From positions 310,001-374,000 of the forward strand of contig CAWJSX010000003.1 in NCBI GenBank assembly GCA_963845675.1: a stretch of 64,000 bases of DNA, written 5' to 3'. The number at the start of each line of letters is the position of its first letter. The stretch's first letter is position 1. The notes below the pieces were generated by a model. The model was not told the DNA's origin. It worked only from the letters and a program-made list of their open reading frames with translations, and made no database searches. Both the position numbers and the translations under genes were made by a program. This DNA comes from CAWJMD01 sp963845675. GTDB taxonomy: Bacteria; Actinomycetota; Actinomycetes; Actinomycetales; CAWJMD01. This document shows positions 48,811 through 58,118 of this stretch, one piece after another.

Positions 48811-48939
48811 GTCGTCCCCCATGTCGTCCCGGATGCCGTCCCCACCGCCGTCGTCGGCGCGGCTGCACTCTACGCCGGGACCGTCCGCTTGGGGGATCGC
48901 CCACATGGCCCTACTTCTGTCGGGCGGTAGGTTGCCCGC

Positions 48940-49716
48940 GTGCGCATCGCGAGGTTCTCCCTGGACGACGAACCCACCTACGGACTGGTCGGCGGCGACC
49001 CGGGCAGCGAGAAGCTCCTGGTGCTGGCCGGCGACCCGCTGTACACGCCGGTCAGGCCGACCGGCAGGGAGGTCCTGCTCGAGGACGTGCGCCTGCTGGC
49101 GCCTGTCATCCCCAGGTCCAAGGTCGTCGGCGTGGGTCGCAACTACGCCGACCACGCCGCCGAGCTGGACCACGACCTGCCGTCGCAGCCGCTGCTCTTC
49201 CTCATGCCCAACACCTCGGTGGTCGGGCCGGGCGACCCGGTCGTGCTGCCCGACTTCAGCCAGGACGTGCACTACGAGGGTGAGCTGGCCATCGTGATCG
49301 GCCGTCTCTGCAAGGACGTCCCCCACGACCGTGTCAAGGACGTCGTGCTCGGCTACACCGTGGCCAACGACGTCACCGCCCGCGACGTGCAGAGGACGGA
49401 CGACCAGTGGGCCCGCGCCAAGGGCTTCGACTCGTCCTGCCCGCTAGGACCCTGGATCGAGACCGAGCTGGAGGTCGACGACCTGCAGGTCACCACCCGT
49501 CTGGACGGCGAGGTGGTGCAGGACGGCCGGACCTCGCAGATGGTCTTCGACGTCCCCGAGATCGTGGCGTACGTCTCGTCGGCGTTCACCCTGCTGCCGG
49601 GCGACGTGATCCTCACGGGCACCCCGGCGGGCGTCGGGCCGATGGCCCCCGGCCAGCGCGTGGAGGTCGAGATCGAGGGGATCGGCACGCTGGGCAACCC
49701 CGTCGTGCGTCGCTGA
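48940..49716 (+). CDS. Fumarylacetoacetate hydrolase family protein
   Basis: 258 residues, intact. The FAH-domain motifs are GVGRNYADHAAEL, the acidic metal site VHYEGELAIVIGR, NDVTARDVQ, FDSSCPLGPWI and LLPGDVILTGTPAGVGPM. Family members hydrolyse, decarboxylate or isomerise acylpyruvates and related dioic acids; the substrate here is unknown. The gene precedes gltX just as Rv2993c precedes Rv2992c in M. tuberculosis. GTG start at 48940. Confidence 0.88.
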   Translation: MRIARFSLDDEPTYGLVGGDPGSEKLLVLAGDPLYTPVRPTGREVLLEDVRLLAPVIPRSKVVGVGRNYADHAAELDHDLPSQPLLFLMPNTSVVGPGDPVVLPDFSQDVHYEGELAIVIGRLCKDVPHDRVKDVVLGYTVANDVTARDVQRTDDQWARAKGFDSSCPLGPWIETELEVDDLQVTTRLDGEVVQDGRTSQMVFDVPEIVAYVSSAFTLLPGDVILTGTPAGVGPMAPGQRVEVEIEGIGTLGNPVVRR

Positions 49717-49789
49717 CCCCGCCTCCCGGGATGGCGCCCGCCGCCCGGGCCCAGCGGTGGCCGGACGCGGCCCTACGCTGGACGGCACC

Positions 49790-51268
49790 ATGACTGACTC
49801 CTCCCGCCCGGTGCGCCTGCGCGTCGCCCCGTCGCCGACCGGCGACCCGCACGTCGGCACCGCGTACATGTCCTTGTTCAACCTGGCATTCGTCCGTCAG
49901 CAGGGCGGCCAGTTCGTCCTCCGCATCGAGGACACCGACCGCGCGCGCTACCAGGAGGGGTCCGAGCAGCAGATCTACGACACCCTCAGCTGGCTGGGCC
50001 TCGACTGGGACGAGGGTCCCGACAAGGGCGGCCCCTTCGCCCCGTACCGCCAGTCCGAGCGCCTGGAGACGTACCAGCCGTACGTCAAGCGGCTGCTGGA
50101 CGCCGGGCACGCCTACCACTGCTGGTGCAGCACGGAGCGTCTCTCGCAGATGCGGGCCGACCAGCAGGCTCGCAAGCAGGCAACCGGCTACGACCGCCTC
50201 TGCCACGGCAAGACCGCCGAGGAGCGTTCGCAGCTGCCCGGTTTCAGTGAGACGCCCGTCGTCCGCATGCTCATCCCGCACGACGCCCCGCTGACGTTCA
50301 CCGACATCATCCGGGGCGAGGTGCGCGCACCTCGCCCCGACGACCAGGTCATCCTCAAGGCGGACGGCTTCCCGACGTACCACCTGGCCGTCGTCGTCGA
50401 CGACCATGAGATGGGCATCACCCACGTCGTGCGCGGCGAGGAGTGGATCAGCTCGACGCCCAAGCACGTGCTGCTGCACCAGTGGCTCGGCCTGCCGATG
50501 CCTGCCTTCGCGCACATGCCGCTGCTGCGCAACGCCGACAAGGCGAAGTCGAAGATCAGCAAGCGCAAGAACCCCGCCGCGCGGCTCACGTGGTTCGTCG
50601 AGCAGGGGTACCTGCCCGAGGCCCTGCGCAACTTCCTGGCTCTCGTCGGCTACTCGATGCCCGACCTCCGTGAGGTCTTCACCTTCGACGAGATGGTCGA
50701 GTCCTTCGACTGGTCCCGCGTCAGCGCGACGGGTGGGGTGTTCGACGTCGACAAGCTCAACTGGCTCAACGGCGAGTACATCCGTGCCCTCGAGCCGGCA
50801 GACCTGACCGCGCGGATGGTCCAGCACCTGACCCGGGTCGGCCTGCTCGGCGCGGCCCCCCGTCCCGAGCAGCTGGAGCGCGTGGCCGCGGCCACGCCGC
50901 TCGTGCAGACGCGGATGCAGACCCTCGCCGAGACCGAGGGCATGCTCGGCTTCCTCCTCGTCGACGCGGAGGCGCTCGTGGTGCAGGAGGAGTCGTTCAC
51001 CGCACTCTCCGACCAGGCGCCACAGGTCCTGGACGCGGCCGTGACGGCGCTGCGCGACCTGCCGCACTGGGAGACGTCGGCGATCGAGGCGTCCTTGAGG
51101 TCTGCCGTGGTCGACGGTCTCGGCATCAAGCCCAAGGTGGCCTTCGGCCCCGTGCGCGTCGCCGTCACCGGTCGCCGGATCTCGCCGCCGCTGTTCGAGT
51201 CGATGGAGATCCTCGGTGCGGCGGAGAGCCTCTCGCGACTCGCGCGGCTACGGTCGCGATGGAGCTGA
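49790..51268 (+). CDS. gltX: Glutamyl-tRNA synthetase
   Basis: Class I synthetase, 492 residues, intact. The HIGH-like motif is PTGDPHVGTAY at residues about 14-24, and KMSKS appears as KSKISKRKN. Because GatCAB is present in this window and no GlnRS is seen here, the enzyme is probably non-discriminating, also charging tRNA(Gln) with Glu for later amidation (inference from pathway knowledge). ATG at 49790. Two tRNA genes for Gln and Glu follow about 1.2 kb downstream. Confidence 0.96.
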   Translation: MTDSSRPVRLRVAPSPTGDPHVGTAYMSLFNLAFVRQQGGQFVLRIEDTDRARYQEGSEQQIYDTLSWLGLDWDEGPDKGGPFAPYRQSERLETYQPYVKRLLDAGHAYHCWCSTERLSQMRADQQARKQATGYDRLCHGKTAEERSQLPGFSETPVVRMLIPHDAPLTFTDIIRGEVRAPRPDDQVILKADGFPTYHLAVVVDDHEMGITHVVRGEEWISSTPKHVLLHQWLGLPMPAFAHMPLLRNADKAKSKISKRKNPAARLTWFVEQGYLPEALRNFLALVGYSMPDLREVFTFDEMVESFDWSRVSATGGVFDVDKLNWLNGEYIRALEPADLTARMVQHLTRVGLLGAAPRPEQLERVAAATPLVQTRMQTLAETEGMLGFLLVDAEALVVQEESFTALSDQAPQVLDAAVTALRDLPHWETSAIEASLRSAVVDGLGIKPKVAFGPVRVAVTGRRISPPLFESMEILGAAESLSRLARLRSRWS

Positions 51269-51302
51269 CGGGGCCGATCGAGGCGAGCGAGCAGGGAGTT
51301 CG

Positions 51303-52445
51303 ATGACGTACCAGCATCCGGGCGGACCGCCGTCCGGCCCGCACCCTGGAGCACCGCAGCCGGGTCCCCCGGACCCGTTCGCGCCTCCTGGGGGCGCGGC
51401 CCCGGCGTTCCCGCCGGCGCCGCCCTCGCCGGCGTACCCGTCCCAGGTCGCGCCGGGTGGGTATCCGCCGCAGCCGTACGCGGTCTCTGGTGCGGCGCCG
51501 GCCCTGGTGAAGCCCGCACGCCCCGACGAACCGCGGTCGTACCCGCAGCTCCTGCGCGGCCCCAAGCACAGGTGGTGGCGTCCGCTCGTCAGCATCGCGG
51601 CGATGCTCGGCCTGGCGCTGGTCACCATGCTGCTGCTCGTCGTCGTCGCGGTCGTCGTCTTCCTCGTGACGGGCGCGTCCCCGGACTCCTTCGGCACCGA
51701 CGACGAGATGATGCAGGCCCTGGCCGACGAGCCGCTCTTCCTGCTGGCCAACAACCTGCTGATCGCGGCGGGGATCCCGCTGGGGATGCTGGCGATCTGG
51801 ATCGGCCACGGCTGGCGGCCGCGCTGGGTGGCGTCCGTCGCCGGCGGGATGCGGTGGAGGTGGCTGGTCGTCGCCTCGGCGGTCGCCCTCGCGGTGCAGC
51901 TGGTGGCCACGGCGGTCTTCTTCGCGCTGGACGGCGTGCCGTCGGGTGTCGGCACCAACGTGGTGTGGCTGCTCGTCGTCGTGTTCCTCACGACACCGCT
52001 GCAGGCCGCGGGGGAGGAGTACGTCTTCCGAGGCTGGCTGACCCAGACGATCGGGTCCTGGATCCCGGCCGCGCTGGTCTCCGCCCTGTTGACGGGGGCC
52101 CTGGCGAGCACGCTGTTCGCGATGGCCCACGGCAGCCAGAACATCTGGCTGTTCCTCGACCGGTTCGCGTTCGGCGTCCTCGCCTCGTACCTCACGTGGC
52201 GCACGGGAGGGCTCGAGGCGGCGATCGGCACGCACGCGATCAACAACATCGTGGTCTTCATCCCGACGATCCTGACCGGGGGAATGGCAGCGGCGCTGGC
52301 CGTCACGGACGTGCCGGCGTGGATGGTGGGCGCCGACGTCGCGGCGATGGTCGTGACGGGCGTGGTGCTGGTGCGCCTGGCCGACCGGATGGGCGTGCAG
52401 CGCGAGTACCGCCCGGTTTTGGTGCCGCCTGGTCCGCTCGGGTAG
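51303..52445 (+). CDS. CPBP family intramembrane metalloprotease
   Basis: 380 residues, intact. A Pro/Gly-rich cytoplasmic N-terminus of about 85 residues is followed by roughly eight membrane segments. The CPBP (Abi/Rce1-like) motifs are all present: EEYVFRGWL, FAMAHGSQN and GTHAINNIVVF. In other organisms such proteins act in prenyl-protein processing or bacteriocin self-immunity; the substrate here is unknown. ATG at 51303. Confidence 0.87.
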   Translation: MTYQHPGGPPSGPHPGAPQPGPPDPFAPPGGAAPAFPPAPPSPAYPSQVAPGGYPPQPYAVSGAAPALVKPARPDEPRSYPQLLRGPKHRWWRPLVSIAAMLGLALVTMLLLVVVAVVVFLVTGASPDSFGTDDEMMQALADEPLFLLANNLLIAAGIPLGMLAIWIGHGWRPRWVASVAGGMRWRWLVVASAVALAVQLVATAVFFALDGVPSGVGTNVVWLLVVVFLTTPLQAAGEEYVFRGWLTQTIGSWIPAALVSALLTGALASTLFAMAHGSQNIWLFLDRFAFGVLASYLTWRTGGLEAAIGTHAINNIVVFIPTILTGGMAAALAVTDVPAWMVGADVAAMVVTGVVLVRLADRMGVQREYRPVLVPPGPLG

Positions 52446-52505
52446 CATCGCCCCTCGGTACGACGCCCGCCGCGGTCTCGCGGCAACAATGGCGTTATAC
52501 CCCCA

Positions 52506-52577
52506 TGGGGTATGGTGTAATTGGCAGCACGACTGATTCTGGTTCAGTTAGTCTAGGTTCGAGTCCTGGTACCCCAG
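52506..52577 (+). tRNA. tRNA-Gln (CTG)
   Basis: 72 bases fold into a cloverleaf: acceptor TGGGGTA pairing with TACCCCA, anticodon stem ACTGA/TCAGT with loop TTCTGGT (anticodon CTG), T-arm with GGTTCGAGTCC, discriminator G. CCA is not encoded. A TTATAC hexamer at 52495-52500 may be the -10, placing the transcript start almost at the mature 5' end. Confidence 0.95.
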
Positions 52578-52643
52578 CGCGATTGGTCCGATGGCCGCCA
52601 CGGCGGCTACAGTTCCAACCGCTTCCGGTTCGCCGGAGACGAA

Positions 52644-52716
52644 GGCCCCGTTGTGTAGCGGCCTAGCACGCCGCCCTCTCAAGGCGGTAGCGCGGGTTCG
52701 AATCCCGTCGGGGCTA
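52644..52716 (+). tRNA. tRNA-Glu (CTC)
   Basis: 73 bases: acceptor GGCCCCG with CGGGGCT (one G-U), anticodon stem CCGCC/GGCGG with loop CTCTCAA (anticodon CTC), T-arm with GGTTCGAATCC. CCA is not encoded. It lies 66 bases after tRNA-Gln, probably in one transcript, and is followed by a strong hairpin. Confidence 0.95.
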
Positions 52717-52724
52717 CATCGTCC

Positions 52725-52759
52725 GAGAGCCCGGTCACCCTCGCGGTGACCGGGCTCTC
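52725..52759. terminator. Terminator after tRNA-Glu and convergent merR
   Basis: GAGAGCCCGGTCACC (52725-52739) pairs perfectly with 52745-52759 around CTCGC, a 15-bp stem. It overlaps the last codons of the convergent MerR gene and can serve both strands. Confidence 0.8.
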
Positions 52760-53373
52760 GTGCGTCCGGCGCCGGAGAAGCGTCGTGCGGACGCCGACTG
52801 CTGGGCGAGGCGCCGCATCGCGAGCAGGACGGGCTCGAACAGCACCGTGCCGATGACCGCGTGGGCCACAGCGTCCTCGCGGGACCCGGTCGGCACCGAC
52901 GCCACATCGAACTCGGCGGCGACCTCCGCGGCACGCCCGTAGGCGTCGAGGCGTTCCGGGGTCATGTCCAGCCCGACCTCGTGGGTCGCGCGCAGAGCGC
53001 TCGCGAGCTGACGGAAGGCAGCCGACTTCTCGTGCACCGCCCACCCGCGGGAGGCCACGACCTCGCGCGCCGCCGCCAGGTCGAGGTCCGCATCGGCGTC
53101 GACGGCCGGCGGCAGCACGTGCTGGGCCGCACCCAGCGCGTCGTGCAGCCCCGGCGCGTCGAGGCAGTCGATCACCTGGCGCGTGGCGGCGACGCTCAGC
53201 CCGGCGACGTCGATGAGGGCCCGCACCAGCCGAAGCCGGGCGAGGTGCGTCTCGTCGTAGCTGGCCTGCGTGGCGGACGTGCGCTCACCCGGTGGCAGCA
53301 GCCCCTCGCGCAGGTAGTACTTGATCGTGGCCACCGAGACGCCGCTCGCAGCCGAGAGTCCCGAGATCCTCAT
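52735..53373 (-). CDS. MerR-family transcriptional regulator
   Basis: 212 residues, intact. The MerR helix-turn-helix is at the N-terminus (MRISGLSAASGVSVATIKYYLREGLLPPGE), with the linking helices DETHLARLRLVRALIDVAGLSVAATRQVI. The long C-terminal domain lacks the Cys pattern of metal sensors, so a small organic ligand is more likely. ATG at 53373 with AAGGAGG upstream. It is divergent from a DUF4188 gene across a 73-base palindromic region and is the likely regulator of that gene. Confidence 0.86.
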   Translation of the reverse strand: MRISGLSAASGVSVATIKYYLREGLLPPGERTSATQASYDETHLARLRLVRALIDVAGLSVAATRQVIDCLDAPGLHDALGAAQHVLPPAVDADADLDLAAAREVVASRGWAVHEKSAAFRQLASALRATHEVGLDMTPERLDAYGRAAEVAAEFDVASVPTGSREDAVAHAVIGTVLFEPVLLAMRRLAQQSASARRFSGAGRTRARSPRG

Positions 53374-53383
53374 GCATACCTCC

Positions 53384-53417
53384 TTGACATTGGACAGTAT
53401 CACTCTCCAATATTGGA
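53384..53417 (+). promoter_or_regulatory. MerR-type promoter/operator before DUF4188 gene
   Basis: TTGACA (53384-53389) is followed by the perfect 14-bp palindrome CTCCAATATTGGAG (53404-53417), in an unusually AT-rich patch. The palindrome overlaps the expected -10 area, as for MerR regulators that distort the promoter. Confidence 0.6.
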
Positions 53418-53446
53418 GTGTTGCACTATCCATAGAGGAGAGGGCC

Positions 53447-53929
53447 ATGGCCAGGATCGAGCAGGGCAGGATGACCGACGGCCACGACGGGCCGCTCGTG
53501 GTGTTCCTCATCGGGATGCGGGTCAACCGCTGGTGGCGCGTGCGCACCTGGTGGCCGGCCTTCTCCGCGATGCCGGGCATGCTCCGGGAGCTGACGGCCG
53601 AGCGGGAGCGCGGCCTCCTGGGCTACCAGATGACGATCGGACGGCACGGGCCCGTGCTGGTCCAGTACTGGCGGGGGACGGACGAGCTGCTGGCCTACGC
53701 CCACGACGGCGGGGCCGCGCACCGGCCGGCCTGGCGGGCATACAACGAACGTGCCCGAGCGGCCGCAGGCGTGGTCGGGATCTGGCACGAGACCTACCAG
53801 GTCGCCGCCGCCGCGCACGAGACGATCTACGTCGCGATGCCGCCCTTCGGGTTGGGGGCGGCGACGTCGACCGTGCCCGTCGCACGTCGAGGAGCGAGCG
53901 CGCGCGAGCGACTGGGTCGTGCCGCCTGA
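53447..53929 (+). CDS. DUF4188 / monooxygenase-like protein
   Basis: 160 residues. The sequence VVFLIGMRVNRWWRVRTWWPAFSAMPGMLREL, LLGYQMTIGRHGPVLVQYWRGTDELLAYA, and GIWHETYQVAAAAHETIYVAMPPFGLGAAT is typical of DUF4188, related to small heme- or monooxygenase-fold proteins. No cofactor is proven. ATG at 53447 with a GAGGAGAGG site. Divergent from merR, its probable regulator. Confidence 0.8.
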   Translation: MARIEQGRMTDGHDGPLVVFLIGMRVNRWWRVRTWWPAFSAMPGMLRELTAERERGLLGYQMTIGRHGPVLVQYWRGTDELLAYAHDGGAAHRPAWRAYNERARAAAGVVGIWHETYQVAAAAHETIYVAMPPFGLGAATSTVPVARRGASARERLGRAA

Positions 53930-53949
53930 CCCGGCACCCGGGCCCGGCG

Positions 53950-54666
53950 TCAGCTGGCGCGCCGCAGCACCTCGGTGAGCCGGTTGGCCGCCTGCGAGAC
54001 GGAGACGGCATGGAGGCGCCCCGGCTGACGCGTCAGGCGCTGCAGCGGACCGGACACCGACACGGCCGCGACAACCCGACCCGACGGTCCGCGCACGGGC
54101 GCGGAGACGGAGACGACACCGGGCTCGCGCTCGCCGACGCTCTGGGCCCAGCCTCGTCGCCGGACGCCCGACAGCACGGTGGCGGTGAAGCGGGCTCCCT
54201 GGAGCCCGCGGTGCAGGCGGTCGGGCTCCTCCCACGCCAGCAGGATCTGCGCCGCCGAACCCGCCAGCATGGTGAGCGTCGACCCGACGGGGATGGAGTC
54301 CCGCAGCCCGACCGGGCGCTCGGCGGCGGCGACGCACACGCGTGAGCTGCCCTGTCGCCGGTACAGCTGGGCACTCTCCCCGGTCAGGTCGCGCAGCTGG
54401 GCGAGCACCGGCCCGGCGGCGGCCAGGAGGCGGTCCTCGCCGGCAGCGGAGGCGAGCTCCGCCAGTCGCGGCCCGAGGACGAAACGCCCCTGCATGTCCC
54501 GAGCGACGAGGCGGTGATGCTCCAGAGCCACGGCGAGACGGTGTGCGGTGGGCCGCGCCAGACCGGTGGCTTGCACCAGCTGCGCGAGCGTGGCCGGCCC
54601 GGCCTCCAGGGCGGCGAGTACGACGGCAGCCTTGTCGAGGACGCCGACTCCGCTAGACTTGTCCAT
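53950..54666 (-). CDS. IclR-family regulator (NdgR/LtbR-like)
   Basis: 238 residues. Winged-helix domain (VLDKAAVVLAALEAGPATLAQLVQATGLARPTAHRLAVALE) and an IclR effector domain (GPVLAQLRDLTGESAQLYRRQGSSRVCVAAAERPVGLRDSIPVG). An IclR gene divergent from leuCD is the well-known arrangement of NdgR in Streptomyces and LtbR in Corynebacterium, which control leucine genes. ATG at 54666; the next upstream start would cross the operator region. Intact. Confidence 0.9.
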   Translation of the reverse strand: MDKSSGVGVLDKAAVVLAALEAGPATLAQLVQATGLARPTAHRLAVALEHHRLVARDMQGRFVLGPRLAELASAAGEDRLLAAAGPVLAQLRDLTGESAQLYRRQGSSRVCVAAAERPVGLRDSIPVGSTLTMLAGSAAQILLAWEEPDRLHRGLQGARFTATVLSGVRRRGWAQSVGEREPGVVSVSAPVRGPSGRVVAAVSVSGPLQRLTRQPGRLHAVSVSQAANRLTEVLRRAS

Positions 54667-54680
54667 GCTGCGATACTGCC

Positions 54681-54697
54681 GTCTTATCACGTGAGAC
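54681..54697. promoter_or_regulatory. Possible IclR operator upstream of leuCD
   Basis: GTCT (54681-54684) and AGAC (54694-54697) flank an internal CACGTG, in the gap between the divergent iclR and leuC. The match to a known NdgR site is not exact. Confidence 0.35.
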
Positions 54698-54767
54698 GCA
54701 AGAGCATCGGGGACGGCACGGACCGCGGCTCCACCAGCCGCCGGGGACGACACGAGATGGGAACGCG

Positions 54768-56197
54768 ATGACGCGCACGTTGGCCGAGAAGGTCTGGGAG
54801 GAGCACCGGGTGCGCCAGGGCGGACCCGGCGAGCCCGACCTGCTCTACATCGACCTGCACCTCGTCCACGAGGTGACGAGCCCGCAGGCGTTCGAGGGCC
54901 TTCGTCTCGCCGGGCGGCCGGTGCGGCGACCCGACCTGACGATCGCGACCGAGGACCACAACACCCCGACGCAGAACATCCACCTGCCGATCGCGGACCC
55001 GACGAGCCGCACGCAGGTCGACACGCTGCGACGCAACTGCGGGGAGTTCGGCGTCAGGCTGCACTCCCTCGGTGACGTCGAGCAGGGCATCGTGCACGTC
55101 GTCGGCCCGCAGCTGGGCCTCACGCAGCCCGGTATGACCGTCGTGTGCGGCGACTCGCACACGTCCACCCACGGAGCCTTCGGTGCGCTGGCGTTCGGTA
55201 TCGGGACCTCCGAGGTCGAGCACGTGCTCGCGACGCAGACGCTGCCGCTGCAGCCCTTCAAGACGATGGCCGTCACCGTCGAGGGCACTCTGCGCGAGGG
55301 CGTCGGTGCCAAGGACGTCATCCTCGCCGTGATCGCCCAGATCGGCACCGGCGGAGGTCAGGGGTACGTGCTCGAGTACCGCGGCGAGGCCATCGAGGGG
55401 ATGTCGATGGAGGCGCGGATGACCATCTGCAACATGTCGATCGAGGCCGGTGCGCGCGCCGGCATGATCGCGCCGGACCAGACCACCTTCGACTACCTGA
55501 AGGGCCGCCCGCACGCGCCGGAGGGTGCGGACTGGGACGCGGCCGTCGCCGCGTGGAGCGAGCTCCGCACCGACGACGGGCGCGACCTTCGACCACGAGA
55601 TCCGGCTCGATGCGGGCGAGCTCGAGCCCTTCGTCACCTGGGGCACGAACCCGGGTCAGGGTCTGCCGCTGTCGGGTCGGGTCCCGGACCCCGCGGAGCC
55701 TCGGTGACGAGCAGAAGCACGCGGCCGAGCGCGCGCTGGAGTACATGGCGCTGACGCCCGGAACACCACTCAAGGACATCGCCGTCGACACCGTCTTCAT
55801 CGGCTCGTGCACGAACGGGAGGATCGAGGACCTGCGGGCGGCCGCGGAGGTCGTCAAGGGACGCCACAAGGCCGACACGTTGCGGGTTCTCGTCGTCCCT
55901 GGTTCGGCGCGAGTGCGTCTGCAGGCCGAGGCCGAGGGGCTGGACGCCGTCTTCACGGACTTCGGGGCCGAGTGGCGCAACGCCGGATGCTCGATGTGTC
56001 TGGGCATGAACCCCGACCAGCTCGCACCGGGGGAGCGCAGTGCCTCCACGTCGAACCGGAACTTCGAGGGGCGGCAGGGCAAGGGTGGTCGCACCCACCT
56101 CGTCAGCCCGGTCGTCGCCGCGGCCACGGCCGTGCGCGGCACGCTCTCGTCCCCGTCCGACCTCGAGCCGTCCTCGTCCGCTGCCCAGGGAGCCTGA
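54768..56197 (+). CDS. leuC: 3-isopropylmalate dehydratase large subunit (frameshifted)
   Basis: 4Fe-4S aconitase-family subunit, about 475 residues. Motifs: ATEDHNTPTQ, VVCGDSHTSTHGAFGALAFGIGTSEVEHVLATQ, MSIEAGARAGMIAPDQTTF, cluster cysteines in VCGDSHT, FIGSCTNGRIEDL and GCSMCLGMNPDQL, and STSNRNFEGRQGKGGRTHL. Breaks near 55583 and 55700. ATG at 54768; leuD starts 3 bases after the stop. Confidence 0.96.
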
Positions 56198-56200
56198 GCC

Positions 56201-56799
56201 ATGGAGAAGTTCACGACCCACACGGGCGTCGGAGTCCCTCTGCGCCGGGGCAACGTCGACACCGACCAGATCATCCCTGCGGTCTACCTCAAGCGCGTGA
56301 CCCGGACCGGGTTCGAGGACGCGCTCTTCGCGGCCTGGCGTGGGGACGAGTCCTTCGTCCTCAACCAGCCGGCCTTCGCCACGGGCTCGGTGCTCGTGGC
56401 GGGACCTGACTTCGGAACCGGTTCGTCACGCGAGCACGCGGTCTGGGCGTTGAAGGACTACGGGTTCCGCGCCGTCCTGTCGGCGCGGTTCGGCGACATC
56501 TTCCGGGGCAATGCGGGCAAGCAGGGACTCGTGGCGGGACAGCTGTCGCAGGACGACATCGAGCTGATCTGGAAGGTGCTGGAGAACGCGCCGGGCACCG
56601 AGGTCACCGTCGACCTCGAGGGACGGCAGGTGCGGTGCGACGACGTCGTGGCCCCGCTCCACGTCGACGACTACACGCGCTGGCGGCTTATCGAGGGCCT
56701 CGATGACATCGGTCTGACCCTCCAGCACGCCGACGACGTAGAAGAAGTTCGAACGAGACGAGGCCGTCCTACCTGCCGACCACGCTGCCGGCCCGCTGA
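56201..56799 (+). CDS. leuD: 3-isopropylmalate dehydratase small subunit (3' frameshifts)
   Basis: Swivelling-domain subunit of isopropylmalate isomerase, about 198 residues. VGVPLRRGNVDTDQIIPAVYLKRV, GPDFGTGSSREHAVWALKDYGFRAV and FGDIFRGNAGKQGLV are diagnostic. After QHADDVEE the frame changes twice within about 20 bases; the expected LeuD ending RPSYLPTTLPAR then reads out and stops at 56797-56799. Without this repair the raw frame runs on past 57190. Confidence 0.92.
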
Positions 56800-57131
56800 G
56801 ATCGTCCGTCCGTCGTCGGAGCAGGACGTGGTCGGGCTCGTCGGGGTCTCGAGCCTGTCGGTTCGGGTGCCCAGAGTCGTTCGCTCGACAACGCGTCTCG
56901 TGCAACGCACGGGTCCGATGGATCGAGGCGGCTGCACACGTCGCCGGAGCGTCGGCTCGCGGGCCCCTGGGTCGACGGCCACGTCCAGGCTGCCGGGCAC
57001 CGGTCGCAGCACGGATATCCCTTGCGCCACAGCGTGTCGCGTGCCAGATGTGGTGGACTCCGCTGCCTGGGGGCCTACCGTCGTCCCGAGTCAGGCACCC
57101 CGCCCGACACTGGCACTGGAGGGGAATTTCC
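56800..57131. other. Intergenic region leuD-hupB
   Basis: About 330 bases without a convincing gene. It must hold the hupB promoter; a GGGG(C)CTACCGT stretch at about 57071-57081 could contain a -10 (TACCGT), but no good -35 is seen. No clear terminator for leuCD was found. Confidence 0.4.
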
Positions 57132-57904
57132 GTGAACAAGGGAGAGCTCGTCGAGGCCCTGGAGGCAAGGCTGGGCAGCAAGAAGCTGGCCAGTGACGCC
57201 GTCGAGGCCGTCATCGACACGATCGTCCGCGCCGTCTCGCGGGGTGAGCGAGTCGCCATCAGCGGATTCGGCACGTTCGAGCGCGCCGCTCGCGCCGCTC
57301 GCACCGGACGCAACCCGCGCACCGGCCAGACCGTGAAGATCAAGAAGACCTCGGTGCCGAAGTTCAAGCCCGGCACCGCGTTCAAGGGCTACGTCGCCGC
57401 ACCGCGCAGCCTGCCCGCCAGCCGCCGCGGCAGCCGTGACGTCTCGGGTCTCATCGGCCGGAAAGGCGGCGGCGTCCGCCACGGGCGTCAAGAAGTCGAC
57501 GGCCAAGAAGACGACGGCCAAGAAGACGACCGCGAAGAAGACGACCGCGAAGAAGCAGACGACCGCCAAGAAGGCCACCGCGACGAAGAGCGCGGCGAAG
57601 ACCACGGCGAAGAAGGCACCGGCGAAGAAGGCACCGGCGAAGAAGACCACCGCGCGACCGGAGCCGCGAAGAAGACCACCGCGAAGAAGACCACCGCGAA
57701 GAAGGCTCCGGCGAAGAAGGCACCGGCGAAGAAGACCGCCGCCAAGAAGGCACCGGCCAAGAAGTCCGCTGCGAAGAAGGCACCGGCGAAGAAGGCACCG
57801 GCGAAGAAGGCGCCCGCGAAGAAGACCGCGGCGAAGAAGGCACCCGCGAAGAAGGCACCGGCGAAGAAGTCGCCTGCCAAGAGGCTGCTGCGAAGAAGGC
57901 CTAG
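57132..57904 (+). CDS. hupB: HU-family nucleoid protein with Lys/Ala-rich tail (frameshifted)
   Basis: DNA-binding protein, about 256 residues. The N-terminal 90 form the HU fold (VNKGELVEALEARLGSKKLASDAVEAVIDTIV, VAISGFGTFERAARAARTGRNPRTGQTVKIKKT). A long tail of AAKKAPAKK/TTAKK repeats then resembles histone H1 and mycobacterial HupB. Breaks near 57415 (extra g), 57660 and 57880 (lost a); the repaired end reads SPAKKAAAKKA then TAG. GTG at 57132 with a GGAGGGG site. Confidence 0.94.
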
Positions 57905-57920
57905 CGCGTCCGGTTCACCC

Positions 57921-57959
57921 GGCACGGGCCGGCTCCCCACCGGGGCGCCGGCCCGTGCC
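57921..57959 (+). terminator. Terminator-like hairpin after hupB
   Basis: GGCACGGGCCGGC (57921-57933) pairs perfectly with 57947-57959; the loop holds an extra CCCC/GGGG pairing. It starts 17 bases after the stop. Confidence 0.75.
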
Positions 57960-58118
57960 GCGTCGGGGCCGGGTGCTCGAGCTCGGGTCGTGCGCCCGGT
58001 TGGGTGATCGGGCCGCCGTGGTCCACCATGGGATGGCCTGCGGGGGCGGGCGGCCGCGGTCGGATCGGCCGCGTCGCAGGGCAGCACGTCCACCACCGTC
58101 GTCAGCGAGAGAGAGCAC

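Noticed and set aside
52469..52484. Short GCCGCG/CGCGGC hairpin after the CPBP gene considered as a terminator
   Set aside because: Only 6 bp, no T-run, and close to the tRNA promoter area; support is too weak.
56800..57190. Extended leuD reading frame past 57000
   Set aside because: The expected LeuD ending RPSYLPTTLPAR and its stop appear at 56761-56799 after two small frame corrections.
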